Positions 7,947 through 17,468 of a DNA stretch of 64,000 bases are shown in pieces (positions within the stretch are counted from its first letter, which is position 1; every line of letters starts with the position of its first letter). Source of the DNA: VGSG01 sp040756375 (GTDB lineage: Bacteria > Desulfobacterota > Desulfomonilia > Desulfomonilales > Desulfomonilaceae); assembly GCA_040756375.1 (NCBI GenBank), contig JBFLZC010000003.1, positions 366,265 to 430,264 of the forward strand, given 5' to 3'. A program made the translations under genes and the position numbers. The notes under the pieces were generated by a model. The model was given only the letters and a program-made list of their open reading frames with translations, made no database searches and had not been told where the DNA came from.

Positions 7947-10355
7947 TCATTGTTTCATGTGGACCGCGGAATCCAAATCCGCAGCTGCCTCAGGATAAAC
8001 TGCCTGATCCATTTCCCCAAACAGAATCCTGATCACCTCATCCATGTGCTCGACCGGGATAATTTCCAGCCCTTTGCGGATTTGCCCCGGAACTTCTTTA
8101 AGGTCCTTTTCGTTCTCACGCGGAATAATGACTCGTCCCACCAGACCCCGTTTCGCAGCGAGCAATTTTTCTTTGAGACCGCCTATGGGAAGGACTCGGC
8201 CTCTGAGGGTGATCTCGCCGGTCATGGCCACGTCCCCGGGAAGCGGACGTTTTGTCAGCGCGGAGATGATCGCGGCGGTTATCGTAATCCCTGCCGACGG
8301 ACCATCCTTCGGAGTGGCCCCTTCGGGCACGTGGATGTGGATGTCTATCTTGTTATAGAAATCCCCTTTGAGCCCGAACCGCCACGCTCGCGATCTGACA
8401 TAACTCATGGCCGCATGGGCTGATTCTTGCATCACCTCCCCTAATTTACCCGTCACGGTCAGCTTTCCCGCGCCGGGCATGAGCGCTACTTCCACAAAAA
8501 GGAGTTCACCGCCGAATTCGGTCCATGCTAGGCCGGTTGCAATACCGGTCCGCTCTTTCTCCTCTTTCATGCCATAACGGAACTTGGGGACCCCAAGATA
8601 TCTTCCCAGGTGCTTCGGGCCGATTTCCAGCTTGCCGGTCAGCTTGCCCGCGACCATCTGACGGGCTACCTTGCGATAGATTTTAGCGATCTCGCGTTCC
8701 AGGTTTCGCACGCCCGCTTCGCGCGTGTACCGGCGGATGATCCGCACTAGGGCCCCACGCGGGAAGCGCACGTTCTCCGAGGAAAGGCCATGGGATTCCA
8801 GTTGCTTGGGCACGAGGAACTGTTCGGCAATGCGTAGCTTTTCCAGCTCGGTGTATCCGGGCAGCCGGATGATTTCCATCCTGTCCTGGAGCGGCGCGGG
8901 TATGCCGTGCAGAGTGTTTGCCGTGGTGATAAACAGCACCTGTGACAGATCATAATCTACGTCAAGGTAATGGTCGTTGAAGGTGTGGTTCTGTTCCGGA
9001 TCGAGCACTTCCAAGAGAGCGGCCGCAGGATCGCCCCGGAAATCAGCGCTCATCTTGTCCACTTCGTCCAACAGCATGATCGGGTTGATGGTCTGGACTT
9101 TCTTCATGCTCTGGATGATCTTGCCGGGCAACGCTCCGATGTACGTGCGCCGGTGACCTCTTATTTCGGCCTCGTCACGCACACCACCCAGAGAAATGCG
9201 TACGAACTCACGCCCGGTCGCCCTGGCAACTGACTTGGCCAATGAGGTCTTTCCCACCCCAGGAGGCCCCACCAGACAAAGAATCGGGCCCTTGGTTTTG
9301 GCGGCGAGTCGCTGTACCGCCAAGTGTTCGACGATACGTTCCTTGACCTCTTTGAGGCCATAATGGTCCTCGTCAAGGATCCGCTGTGCATCGTCAATGG
9401 TCAGCTCGGAATGAGATACCTCAGACCAGGGAAGTACCAGAAACCAATCGATGTAGTTCCGCACCACCGTGGCTTCCGCGGACATGGGAGACATGAGCTT
9501 GAGCTTCCGGATCTCCTTACGAACCCTGGCTTCCGCGTGCTGCGGCATCTTCTTGGTTGACAGTTGCTCTTCCAGCTCATTTATCTCGTTCTTGAAATCG
9601 TCCTTCTCGCCCATCTCCTTCTGGATGGCGCGCATCTGTTCGCTCAGATAGTATTCCTTCTGGCTCTTCTCCATCTGCTTCTTGACCCGTTCACGGATCC
9701 GCTTCTCGATTTCCGCGATTTCGATCTCGCTCTGCATTATCTCAAGAAGCTTCTCCAGACGGGGCACAGGAGAAGTTTGCTCCAGAAGCTGCTGTTTGTC
9801 CTCGACCTTGAGAGACAGGTGACCGGCAATGGTGTCCGAGAGCTTTGACGGGTCGGAGACTTCGCGAACAGACGCGATGAAATCCTGGGACAACTTCTTG
9901 TTGTAATTAAGGTAATTCTCGAAGACAGATTTCAGGCTGCGAACCAGGCCCTGGACTTCTATCTCGCGCTCGTCGATCTCTTCCTCCAGCGGCTCCACCT
10001 CCACCATGAAGAAGTCGTCGTCATCTTGATAGTTGCAAATTCGGCCCCGATGCTTGCCCTCCACGAAGACTTTTATCGTGTTGTCGGGGAGTTTCAGCAT
10101 CTGGATGATGTGGGCCACAGTACCTGTGGAAAAGATGTCGTCACGCTTGGGGCTTGTCTGCTGGGCATTCTTCTGGGATGCCAGGAATATGGTCTTGCCG
10201 CTCTTGGCTGCCAGCTCCAACGCCTTGACCGAGCGGTCTCTACCCACAAACAAGGGGACAACCATATTAGGGAAAACCACAATGTCCCTCAGCGGAAGAA
10301 GAGGCAATACGATACTGTTTTCTGAAGGGGATCCTTCCTTCTTATTGAAAAACAT
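7947..10355 (-). CDS. lon: ATP-dependent protease Lon
   Basis: A full-length 802-aa LonA. The N-terminal substrate-recognition domain begins with LPLLPLRDIVVFPNMVVPL, followed by a long coiled-coil region, the AAA+ module (Walker A GPPGVGKTS, Walker B PIMLLDEVDKM) and the protease domain with the Ser-Lys dyad in PKDGPSAGI and the following conserved lysine region (LPIGGLKEKLLAAKR). Lon degrades misfolded and regulatory proteins in the cytoplasm. It follows clpX by about 140 bp on the minus strand, the common proteobacterial order tig-clpP-clpX-lon. The C terminus (VYPEAAADLDSAVHMKQ) is slightly extended. Confidence 0.98.
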   Translation of the reverse strand: MFFNKKEGSPSENSIVLPLLPLRDIVVFPNMVVPLFVGRDRSVKALELAAKSGKTIFLASQKNAQQTSPKRDDIFSTGTVAHIIQMLKLPDNTIKVFVEGKHRGRICNYQDDDDFFMVEVEPLEEEIDEREIEVQGLVRSLKSVFENYLNYNKKLSQDFIASVREVSDPSKLSDTIAGHLSLKVEDKQQLLEQTSPVPRLEKLLEIMQSEIEIAEIEKRIRERVKKQMEKSQKEYYLSEQMRAIQKEMGEKDDFKNEINELEEQLSTKKMPQHAEARVRKEIRKLKLMSPMSAEATVVRNYIDWFLVLPWSEVSHSELTIDDAQRILDEDHYGLKEVKERIVEHLAVQRLAAKTKGPILCLVGPPGVGKTSLAKSVARATGREFVRISLGGVRDEAEIRGHRRTYIGALPGKIIQSMKKVQTINPIMLLDEVDKMSADFRGDPAAALLEVLDPEQNHTFNDHYLDVDYDLSQVLFITTANTLHGIPAPLQDRMEIIRLPGYTELEKLRIAEQFLVPKQLESHGLSSENVRFPRGALVRIIRRYTREAGVRNLEREIAKIYRKVARQMVAGKLTGKLEIGPKHLGRYLGVPKFRYGMKEEKERTGIATGLAWTEFGGELLFVEVALMPGAGKLTVTGKLGEVMQESAHAAMSYVRSRAWRFGLKGDFYNKIDIHIHVPEGATPKDGPSAGITITAAIISALTKRPLPGDVAMTGEITLRGRVLPIGGLKEKLLAAKRGLVGRVIIPRENEKDLKEVPGQIRKGLEIIPVEHMDEVIRILFGEMDQAVYPEAAADLDSAVHMKQ

Positions 10356-10388
10356 CTTTCATGGACCTCATTACAGGAAGCTGAGAAG

Positions 10389-10422
10389 GGAATCCGCTCC
10401 CGTTCCGTCGGGAACGGATTCC
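10389..10422. other. Hairpin between clpX and lon
   Basis: Arms GGAATCCGCTCCC and GGGAACGGATTCC pair with one mismatch around an 8-nt loop. No T run follows on the minus strand, so it is more likely a partial attenuator or an mRNA processing/stability structure between clpX and lon than a full terminator. Confidence 0.45.
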
Positions 10423-10494
10423 GTCACAAAGAGTTTGCTGCTGTAGCCGAAGAGGTTGACTGGGCTTGTGAACTTGCCGGCGGTCGCCCCGGTA

Positions 10495-11748
10495 TCAGGA
10501 AGCGGACTCGGCCTCCTTCTCAAATACCAGGATGCAGGATTCATTCTTACTAATCACATCTTCGTTGACAATCACTTCCTGGAGGTTGTCATACTCCGGA
10601 AGCTCGAACATGATATCCAGCATAGACGCTTCGAGAATGGACCGGAGCCCTCTCGCGCCTGTCTTTCGCGCCAGCGCCTGGATCGCTACCGCCCGGAGAG
10701 CCTCATCGGTGAATCGGAGCTTCACCTGCTCGAACCCGAAGAGCTTCTTGTACTGCTTCACCAGCGCGTTCTTGGGCTCGAGAAGAATCCTGACCATAGC
10801 GGCCTCATCCAACTCGTGTAAGGTGGCGATCACCGGGAGCCTTCCCACGAACTCCGGAATCAGGCCGTAGTGGATCAGGTCTTCCGGCTGAGTTGACTCG
10901 AGGATGTTGTCCGACTGCTGGGCAGTTTTGCGGCCGATTTCAGCATTAAAACCGATCGATTTCATGTTGAGCCGCTGCTGGATCACCTTGTCCAGTCCCA
11001 CAAAGGCCCCGCCGCAAATGAACAGGATATTGGTCGTATCAACTTGCAGGAACTCCTGCTGAGGATGCTTACGGCCGCCCTTCGGAGGAACATTTGCCAT
11101 GGTCCCTTCGACTATCTTCAGGAGCGCCTGCTGTACGCCCTCGCCGGACACATCTCTGGTTATGCTTGGATTCTCGGTTTTTCGAGAGATCTTGTCGATT
11201 TCATCGATGTACACAATACCGCGACTGGCACGGGCGATATCGTAGTCCGCGTTCTGGAGCAGCATAAGGATGATATTCTCCACATCCTCGCCTACGTACC
11301 CGGCCTCGGTCAGCGTCGTGGCGTCAGCGATCGCAAAGGGCACATTGAGTATCCTCGCCAGCGTTTGCGCCAGCAAAGTCTTTCCGCAACCCGTGGGCCC
11401 GATGAGCAGGATATTGCTCTTTTGAATCTCTACCGAATCCAGATCGGGCTTAGACTCTATCCTCTTGTAATGATTATGGACCGCGACCGAGAGAACCTTC
11501 TTGGCCTGTTCCTGGCCGATAACATATTCGTCCAGGGCGGACTTGATCTCGGAAGGCTTGGGGACCTTGGAACGAGACCGTCCAATTTCCTCCTTTTCGT
11601 ACTCTTCCGCTATGATTTCATTGCACAATTCGATACATTCGTCGCAGATATACACAGTCGGACCTGCAATGAGCTTGCGAACCTCATCTTGACTCTTCCC
11701 ACAAAACGAGCAGTACAAATTGGAGAAATTGCCTTTTCTGCCCGCCAT
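10495..11748 (-). CDS. clpX: ClpXP unfoldase subunit ClpX
   Basis: A 417-aa AAA+ unfoldase. The N-terminal C4 zinc finger is intact (CSFCGKS...YICDECIELC), followed by Walker A GPTGCGKTLLAQ, Walker B GIVYIDEIDKI, and sensor/arginine motifs of the usual ClpX kind (RLPVIATLHEL, KTGARGLRSILE). The IGF-type loop that docks on ClpP appears as KLFGFEQ. It unfolds tagged proteins and feeds them to ClpP, encoded 95 bp upstream. The start is set by AGGAGG just before ATG 11748. Confidence 0.98.
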   Translation of the reverse strand: MAGRKGNFSNLYCSFCGKSQDEVRKLIAGPTVYICDECIELCNEIIAEEYEKEEIGRSRSKVPKPSEIKSALDEYVIGQEQAKKVLSVAVHNHYKRIESKPDLDSVEIQKSNILLIGPTGCGKTLLAQTLARILNVPFAIADATTLTEAGYVGEDVENIILMLLQNADYDIARASRGIVYIDEIDKISRKTENPSITRDVSGEGVQQALLKIVEGTMANVPPKGGRKHPQQEFLQVDTTNILFICGGAFVGLDKVIQQRLNMKSIGFNAEIGRKTAQQSDNILESTQPEDLIHYGLIPEFVGRLPVIATLHELDEAAMVRILLEPKNALVKQYKKLFGFEQVKLRFTDEALRAVAIQALARKTGARGLRSILEASMLDIMFELPEYDNLQEVIVNEDVISKNESCILVFEKEAESAS

Positions 11749-11843
11749 ATATTCCTCCTTGGGCCTGGGTCACTCCACGACCGGACTGACCGCCGAAATG
11801 TGTGTCTCGAAACGCCGGGCTCCTCAACTGCAACTTGCCCGCG

Positions 11844-12443
11844 CTAGCCAACCTTCTTTTCCAGCTCCCTCCGAGTTATGACGTGATCGACAAGGCCGTA
11901 ACTCCGAGCTTCGTCGCCGCTCATGAAGAAATCGCGGTCCGTGTCCTTTTCGATCTTCTCCATAGGCTGCCCTGTATGCTTGACGAGGATCTCGTTCAGT
12001 TCGTGACGCATACGCAAGATCTCCCTGGCATGGATTTCCACGTCAGTCGCCTGTCCCTGAAAACCACCCATGGGCTGATGGATCAAAATCCTTGAGTGGG
12101 GCAATGCGAAGCGCTTGCCCGGCGTGCCCGCGGCCAGGAGGAGCGCTCCCATGCTCGCAGCTTGTCCGATGCAAATGGTCTGAATATCAGGTTTAATGTA
12201 CTGCATTGTATCGTAAATTGCCAGACCGGACGTCACCAGCCCTCCGGGCGAGTTAATGTAAAAGTTGATGTCCTTGTCCGGGTCTTCGCTCTCCAAGAAA
12301 AGGAGCTGAGCTATGACCAGATTGGCAATAACGTCCTCTACGCCCGTGCCCAAGAAGACTATCCGCTCCTTGAGCAGCCTGGAATAGATGTCATACGATC
12401 GTTCGCCGCGACTTGTCTGTTCTACAACTATCGGTACCAGCAT
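11844..12443 (-). CDS. clpP: Clp protease proteolytic subunit ClpP
   Basis: A 199-aa serine peptidase subunit that forms the double-heptameric ClpP barrel. The catalytic serine lies in GQAASMGALLL, the histidine in PHSRILIHQPMGG, and the aspartate in the DRDFFMSGDEA region. The protein begins MLVPIVVEQTSRGERSYDIYSRLL, typical of ClpP. It starts only 4 bp after the tig stop codon, so the two are almost certainly co-transcribed and probably translationally coupled; clpX follows. Confidence 0.98.
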   Translation of the reverse strand: MLVPIVVEQTSRGERSYDIYSRLLKERIVFLGTGVEDVIANLVIAQLLFLESEDPDKDINFYINSPGGLVTSGLAIYDTMQYIKPDIQTICIGQAASMGALLLAAGTPGKRFALPHSRILIHQPMGGFQGQATDVEIHAREILRMRHELNEILVKHTGQPMEKIEKDTDRDFFMSGDEARSYGLVDHVITRRELEKKVG

Positions 12444-12447
12444 CTGC

Positions 12448-13782
12448 TTATTTTTCCTCTGCTTTTTCCGTTTCGATTTCTTGGTCCGCAGGAGCCTCTT
12501 GTTCGGTAATCGTCGCGTGTTCCTGAATCATGGCCAGGACTTTTTCCTGAAGAAGACCAGAACGCAAGCTTGGAAGCATGTCCTGCTTCTCCAGCATGTC
12601 CTTGAAATAGTCAAACGAAGCCCCGACTCGTTCTGCCCTCTGCTTGATGCCTTCGTCGAGATCATCATCCGACACGGTGATATCTTCTTTTTCTGCTATC
12701 TCCCTCAGGATCAGCGCTGCTTTAACATCCCGCAACGCTGTCGGTCGCACCTGGTCCCGATGTTCTTGCGTGGGTGGCGGGACACGATCGGGATTGATTC
12801 CCAACCTGGCCAGACCTCTCCTCGTATCATCGAGCACCGTGTCAACCTGAGATTCCACCATGCTCTCGGGAATCTCGAACTCATGAGCCGCGACCAGAGC
12901 GTCGATTATTTGCTTTTCCAGCTCCTTCTTCGTCTGCTCTTCCAGAGAGAGTGCAACGTCCTTCCGAATCTCTTCCTTCAGTTCTTCAAGGGATTCATAC
13001 TTGCCCAAATCCTTGGCAAACTCGTCATCCAGAGCAGGCAGAATCCGCTCCTTGGCCTCTTTGAGAGCCACGTGGAACTGCCCGGATTTGCCCGCCAGCT
13101 CTTTGCGAGGGAAATCTTCAGGCAGATCGAACGATACGTCCGCACTCTCCCCAGGCTTCATGCCTTCGACTTTCGCATCAAAGCCGTTGAGATAAAACTC
13201 TCTGCCCAGCTCCATGTGGTAATCGGTCACCGTGAGAGCGGGGATCGGCTCGCCGTCCACCTCAGCTTTAATGTCTGCAACCAGATAGTCTCCCGATGTG
13301 ACGCCCCGCTTTTCCGGGATGGGACTTAGCTTAGCCTGCCTCTCTCGAAGCCGTTCGAGCCGCTCGTTGACCTGCTCCTCCTTCACCTCTCGCTTGTATT
13401 TGGTGAGGCTCAGTTCCTTATAACCCTTCACCTCTATAGGGGGAGTCACCTCGATTTCCGCGGTGTACTTAAAGGGTGTGCCGGCCGCGAGCGCTTCCGG
13501 TTCGAGCTTTACCACTGAAACAAGATTAATCTTCTTTTCGTCCAGCCCGGGCTGAAAGGTTTCCTCTATCAGCTTCTTCTTTGCCTCATCTTCTACCTGG
13601 CTCTTGAAATAAGCCCGGAGTATATTGAGCGGAACTTTTCCCTTGCGAAAACCTTTGATCTGAACTGTCTTCTTGAGGTCGCGAAACTCGGCGTCTATGA
13701 GCTCGGATACCTTCTCTTGAGGTATCTCAAAGGTCACCTTCTTTTTGACAGCGCTCAGATCTTCCACCAGTATGTTTGTCAT
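12448..13782 (-). CDS. tig: Trigger factor
   Basis: A 444-aa ribosome-bound chaperone with peptidyl-prolyl isomerase activity. The N-terminal ribosome-binding domain carries the signature-like FRKGKVPLNILRAYF, followed by the FKBP-type domain (GDYLVADIKAEVDGEPI to KEAKERILPALDDEFAKDLG) and the C-terminal chaperone arms rich in charged helices. The tail is acidic. It is the first gene of the minus-strand proteostasis block, with GAGGGG before ATG 13782. Confidence 0.97.
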   Translation of the reverse strand: MTNILVEDLSAVKKKVTFEIPQEKVSELIDAEFRDLKKTVQIKGFRKGKVPLNILRAYFKSQVEDEAKKKLIEETFQPGLDEKKINLVSVVKLEPEALAAGTPFKYTAEIEVTPPIEVKGYKELSLTKYKREVKEEQVNERLERLRERQAKLSPIPEKRGVTSGDYLVADIKAEVDGEPIPALTVTDYHMELGREFYLNGFDAKVEGMKPGESADVSFDLPEDFPRKELAGKSGQFHVALKEAKERILPALDDEFAKDLGKYESLEELKEEIRKDVALSLEEQTKKELEKQIIDALVAAHEFEIPESMVESQVDTVLDDTRRGLARLGINPDRVPPPTQEHRDQVRPTALRDVKAALILREIAEKEDITVSDDDLDEGIKQRAERVGASFDYFKDMLEKQDMLPSLRSGLLQEKVLAMIQEHATITEQEAPADQEIETEKAEEK

Positions 13783-14091
13783 GTCCCCTCTTTCACTACT
13801 GAAACCTTTAGGCAGCCTATAGCCGTATCGCGGCGCTGCCCCGCGGCTGCCGTACGGCGAAAAAATTGCTGACTTTGCCGGTCAGCAGGCAGTTATAGTA
13901 TACGTCAAAGTAGTTCCGAAGGAAAGGGAATCGAGCATCGGACCATTTCAGGCGAGGATTTCCCTTGAAGCGGAGAGCGGGTTCTGGTAACAGCGTCGCG
14001 GATCGCGGCCTTGGTTACAGCGATACGTTGTTTTGTGGTACAAAGGAATCGTCAGTGCTCCGGATTCCAGGATAACTTCAGGAGATTGCGA
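13783..14091. other. Divergent intergenic region between tig and a GT2 gene
   Basis: This region must hold the tig promoter on the minus strand and the promoter of the glycosyltransferase on the plus strand. A GC-rich imperfect palindrome lies near 13826-13860 (tig leader). On the minus strand an AT-rich TATACTATAAC around 13897-13907 is a possible -10 area, but no convincing -35 is seen. No gene is supported here. Confidence 0.4.
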
Positions 14092-15093
14092 TTGGACACC
14101 CTCAAAGAAACCGGCGCCGTCCTTATCAGCGTGATAGTTCCCTTGTACAATGAGGAAGCCAATGTCCTGCCTTTGATGCAGCGACTCAAAGAGGTATTTG
14201 CCAAAATAGGCTGTCTGTGGGAGGTCGTCTTCGCCCTGGATCCAAGCCCGGATCAGACCTACGAAAGGATCCGGCAGCTCATCGAGGAAGGCTACCCCAT
14301 ACGCCTGGTCACCTTTTCACGCAGGATCGGAAAACCGCTCTCGCTCCTGGCCGGCCTCGACTATTCCCGCGGGGATGCTGTGGTCACCATCGACGCGGAC
14401 TTGCAGGATCCTCCTGAGCTGATCCTGGAGATGGTTGCCAAGTGGCGGGAAGGATTCAAGGTGGTAATTGCGCAGCGCAGATCCAGGAAGGGAGAGCACT
14501 TGCTTTACCTCAAGTGCGCCCAGCTCTTTTACTGGCTGCTCGACCAGATCTCGGAAGTAAAGATTCCACGAAATACCGGTGATTTCCGACTTCTCGACGC
14601 AAGGGTGGTCCGGGAGATCCGTCGTTTCAGGGAGCGGCACGGTTTCCTGCGTGGTCTTACGGCTTTGGTCGGCTTTCCTACCACGGTAGTGCCCTTCGAT
14701 CGAGACCCGAGACGTTCCGGTAAGACCCAGATCTCGCTCCTCGGAGCCATGAACATTGCTCTGGACGGCATCGTTCCGCTCTCTCGCGTGCCGCTGCGGC
14801 TCATGTTCGTCCTCGGAGCAGTCCTTTTGCTCGCGGGAATTCTGGGCGGAGCCGCTTGGTTGCTATGCGGGCTCGTTGCCGGATTTTCGGCCCGTTGGCC
14901 GCTCACTCTACTGGCCCCGCTTATGGTCGGTCTCTCCGGCCTCGTAATCGCGTGCATGGGCATTCTGGGCGAGTATGTTGCCAGAACGTACGAAGAGGCC
15001 CGACCTCGGCCGCTATACATCGTGGATGAGCTGATCGAAGCGCCGTCGCTGGCAAAGAAGGTCTCGGATGAGAAGCAGCTTCAAGACCCATGA
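14092..15093 (+). CDS. Family 2 glycosyltransferase, GtrB/DPM1-like
   Basis: The likely start is TTG 14092, with AGGAG eight bases upstream; the frame is open further to 14011 without a ribosome site. The N-terminal GT-A domain starts SVIVPLYNEEANVLPLM and includes DADLQDPPELI, the DXD-type site. The usual VDDGS motif is replaced by ALDPSPDQT, as seen in some members. Two C-terminal membrane helices (LRLMFVLGAVLLLAGILGG and LTLLAPLMVGLSGLVIACMG) anchor it. Relatives transfer a sugar from a nucleotide donor to polyprenyl phosphate on the inner membrane. It precedes a sugar epimerase and lptG, suggesting envelope glycan or LPS modification. Confidence 0.85.
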   Translation: MDTLKETGAVLISVIVPLYNEEANVLPLMQRLKEVFAKIGCLWEVVFALDPSPDQTYERIRQLIEEGYPIRLVTFSRRIGKPLSLLAGLDYSRGDAVVTIDADLQDPPELILEMVAKWREGFKVVIAQRRSRKGEHLLYLKCAQLFYWLLDQISEVKIPRNTGDFRLLDARVVREIRRFRERHGFLRGLTALVGFPTTVVPFDRDPRRSGKTQISLLGAMNIALDGIVPLSRVPLRLMFVLGAVLLLAGILGGAAWLLCGLVAGFSARWPLTLLAPLMVGLSGLVIACMGILGEYVARTYEEARPRPLYIVDELIEAPSLAKKVSDEKQLQDP

Positions 15094-15111
15094 GTATTTG
15101 GAAGACGAGCC

Positions 15112-15162
15112 GGGGAGGCCCTTTTTGCAACCCCGCGTTTCGCGGGGCCCGGACCCCTCCCC
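15112..15162. repeat. Nested hairpin element GGGGAGG...CCTCCCC
   Basis: Outer GGGGAGG (15112-15118) and CCTCCCC (15156-15162) enclose a perfect inner hairpin CCCCGCG-TTT-CGCGGGG (15131-15147). It lies 18 bp after the glycosyltransferase stop codon and may act as its terminator, though AAAAA rather than T follows. A shorter relative is at 3923-3953. Confidence 0.5.
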
Positions 15163-15379
15163 AAAAACTCCTGGGGCTTGGAAGCGCTTCCAGCGCTTCT
15201 GGCGTTGCGAACGACCCTGTTGATGGAAGAAGTGGTCGCTTGGGATAAAGGCTGTTAGGATTGCAGCTATCGGGTGTCAGATTGTGCGATGTGATGAGAT
15301 TGTTCCGTCCAACAGCGTGCGCTTCAAGGGACCTTTTGGGCTTAAGCTGCTCGTGAAGAACGAAGGAGAGTAGCAGTCG

Positions 15380-16333
15380 ATGAGAGCCTTGGTTACAGGG
15401 GGCGCCGGTTTCATAGGGAGCCACGTGGTGGATGCTCTTGTCCGCCGCGAGTGTGATGTGGTGGTTTACGACAATTTCTCAACCGGGTTCGCGCATCACT
15501 TGCAGCCGGCTCGCGGTCCAGGTCGGGTGGAGGTCATTCAAGGCAACATACTTGACCAGGAATCGCTGACTCTTGCAATGGCCGATGTTTCTCGAGTATT
15601 TCACCTCGCGGCAAATGCAGACGTAAGGGGTGGCCTAAAGAACACCGCAGTGGACCTGGAACAAAATGTGATCGGGACCCATCGGGTGCTTGAGGCAACG
15701 CGTACGGCGGGAGTCAAAGAGATTGTCTTTACCAGTTCAGCGACGGTTTACGGAGAACCCGACATTTTCCCCACGCCGGAACAGTATGCGCCCTTGCAGA
15801 CTTCAGTGTACGGCGCATCCAAATTGGCGGCCGAAGCGTACATCCAGGCATACGGCGAATATTTCGGCATCCGGAGCCACACGTTTCGTTTTGTCTCCTG
15901 GATTGGTGAACGCTACTCACATGGCGTAATATACGATTTCATGAAAAAGCTCCGAAAGGACCCTCGAAATCTTGAGATCCTCGGGGATGGCAATCAGCGC
16001 AAATCGTATCTGCACGTGGATGACGGGATCGAAGGGATCTTTCTCGCCGTGGACAAAATGCAAGGGCTGAAGAATATAATCAATCTCGGTCACGAGGATT
16101 TCTTGAACGTCAAGGAGGTGGCCCGGATTGTGTGCGACGAGATGGGCCTGACAAATGTGAAGTTTCATTTCACGGGCGGTGTTCGAGGGTGGCTTGGAGA
16201 TAGCCCGTTTGTTCATCTGGACATATCCAGGATCAAGGAAGTGGGCTTCCGTCCACGAGTGAGCATCGAAGAGGGTATCCGTCGCACGGTCAGGTGGTTG
16301 CTGGCCAACGAGTGGATCCTGGAGAGCAGGTAA
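15380..16333 (+). CDS. NAD-dependent epimerase/dehydratase (GalE-like)
   Basis: A 317-aa extended short-chain dehydrogenase. The Rossmann fingerprint GGAGFIGSHV is at residues 7-16, the catalytic Ser-Tyr-Lys triad is visible in FTSSATVYG and SVYGASKLAAEAY (YxxxK), and the C-terminal half (GDGNQRKSYLHVDDGIEGI, then HLDISRIKEVGFRPRVSIEEGIRRTV) is typical of nucleotide-sugar 4-epimerases. It probably interconverts UDP-sugars for envelope glycans; the exact sugar cannot be assigned. AAGGAG precedes ATG 15380. lptG starts 9 bp after its stop, so both are co-transcribed. Confidence 0.88.
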   Translation: MRALVTGGAGFIGSHVVDALVRRECDVVVYDNFSTGFAHHLQPARGPGRVEVIQGNILDQESLTLAMADVSRVFHLAANADVRGGLKNTAVDLEQNVIGTHRVLEATRTAGVKEIVFTSSATVYGEPDIFPTPEQYAPLQTSVYGASKLAAEAYIQAYGEYFGIRSHTFRFVSWIGERYSHGVIYDFMKKLRKDPRNLEILGDGNQRKSYLHVDDGIEGIFLAVDKMQGLKNIINLGHEDFLNVKEVARIVCDEMGLTNVKFHFTGGVRGWLGDSPFVHLDISRIKEVGFRPRVSIEEGIRRTVRWLLANEWILESR

Positions 16334-16342
16334 GGTGCACCC

Positions 16343-17425
16343 GTGAGGATCCTGGATAGATACATCACCACCGAATTCCTCAAGGTCTTCATTTTGTGTA
16401 TGGCGGGCTTCGTCCTGGTATTCTTACTTATTGAGATCACAGACAAAATCAAATACTACTTTGAGTTCAATCCGCCGGGTTGGCTCATGCTGAAATACTT
16501 CCTGGTCAAAATTCCGGGGTACCTTTTCTACGTTATTCCTCTGGGCATACTCCTGGGCGGTATGCTCTCGCTCTTTCTCATGGCCCGCCATTCCGAAGTG
16601 ATCGCGATGCAGGCCAACGGCATCGATGCGCTTGCCATTGCACGACCGGTGCTCATGATAGGGGTCGTGGGAAGTCTGGTGCTGTTTGCCGCCAATGAAA
16701 CGGTGATCCCCTGGTCTAACCGCTACAGCGAGTACATCCAGGACGTGGAAATCGCAAAGAAGCAGGACAGGACATTTTTCAAGAAGGACCAGATCTGGAT
16801 GCGCTCACCTGGGAGCATAACTCATATCAGGAACTTCTCCGGAGCGGACCAAACCCTGGAGCACGTTACGGTTGTGCAGTGGGATGACGATTATACTTTT
16901 AAGGAACGCCTGTACGCGGACAAGGCCAAATGGTGGAAGGATCGCTGGATCTTTTACGGTGTCAACATTACTCGAAAGACAGCGGACGGTCGATTCGAGG
17001 TGGAGACCGTGCCGTCAATGGTAGGGCCTTTGGACAAACCTCCTGCTGACTTCGGCCGTGTGGAGCGACTGGCCAAAGAGATGAACCTCGTGCAACTTGG
17101 ATCGTACATTGACAAGCTTGCGGCCGAAGGACACAGCCCCACCCGTTATCTGGTTGACTGGCACGACAAGATCGCATTCCCGTGGGTATGCCTCATCATG
17201 GCCGCGCTGGGTGTGCCTTTTGCGGTACGAGCTAGTCCTCGAGCAGGTGGAGTGGCCCTGGGGCTGACCATTTCAGTGGCTGTGGCCTTCTGTTATTGGA
17301 TCGGCCACACCTTTTTTATCGCGCTGGGCCACGGCGGGTACATACCTCCTATCATCGCGGCTTGGGGCGCCAACGTCATCTTCGGGCTCTCGGCCGCGAT
17401 TCTGCTCTTGCACGCGGGAACTTGA
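16343..17425 (+). CDS. lptG: LPS export permease LptG (LptF/LptG family)
   Basis: A 360-aa YjgP/YjgQ-family permease with the expected order of three N-terminal helices (FLKVFILCMAGFVLVFLLIEI and following), a large periplasmic beta-jellyroll region (about residues 120-260) and three C-terminal helices. The conserved cytoplasmic coupling region LMARHSEVIAMQANGID is present and the final helices match GLTISVAVAFCYWIGHTFF. It helps move LPS from the inner membrane to the Lpt bridge with LptB2. It starts at GTG 16343 with AAGGTG upstream. The usual partner lptF is not next to it, which is slightly unusual; LptF is similar, so the F/G distinction is an inference. Confidence 0.85.
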   Translation: MRILDRYITTEFLKVFILCMAGFVLVFLLIEITDKIKYYFEFNPPGWLMLKYFLVKIPGYLFYVIPLGILLGGMLSLFLMARHSEVIAMQANGIDALAIARPVLMIGVVGSLVLFAANETVIPWSNRYSEYIQDVEIAKKQDRTFFKKDQIWMRSPGSITHIRNFSGADQTLEHVTVVQWDDDYTFKERLYADKAKWWKDRWIFYGVNITRKTADGRFEVETVPSMVGPLDKPPADFGRVERLAKEMNLVQLGSYIDKLAAEGHSPTRYLVDWHDKIAFPWVCLIMAALGVPFAVRASPRAGGVALGLTISVAVAFCYWIGHTFFIALGHGGYIPPIIAAWGANVIFGLSAAILLLHAGT

Positions 17426-17468
17426 TCCGAGTGCACGAGTATGTCTTACCCAGCGATCTTCTTCGTTT

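Noticed and set aside
12388..13329. Plus-strand frame of 313 codons
   Set aside because: It is antisense to tig, with Phe/Arg-rich shadow composition and no domain.
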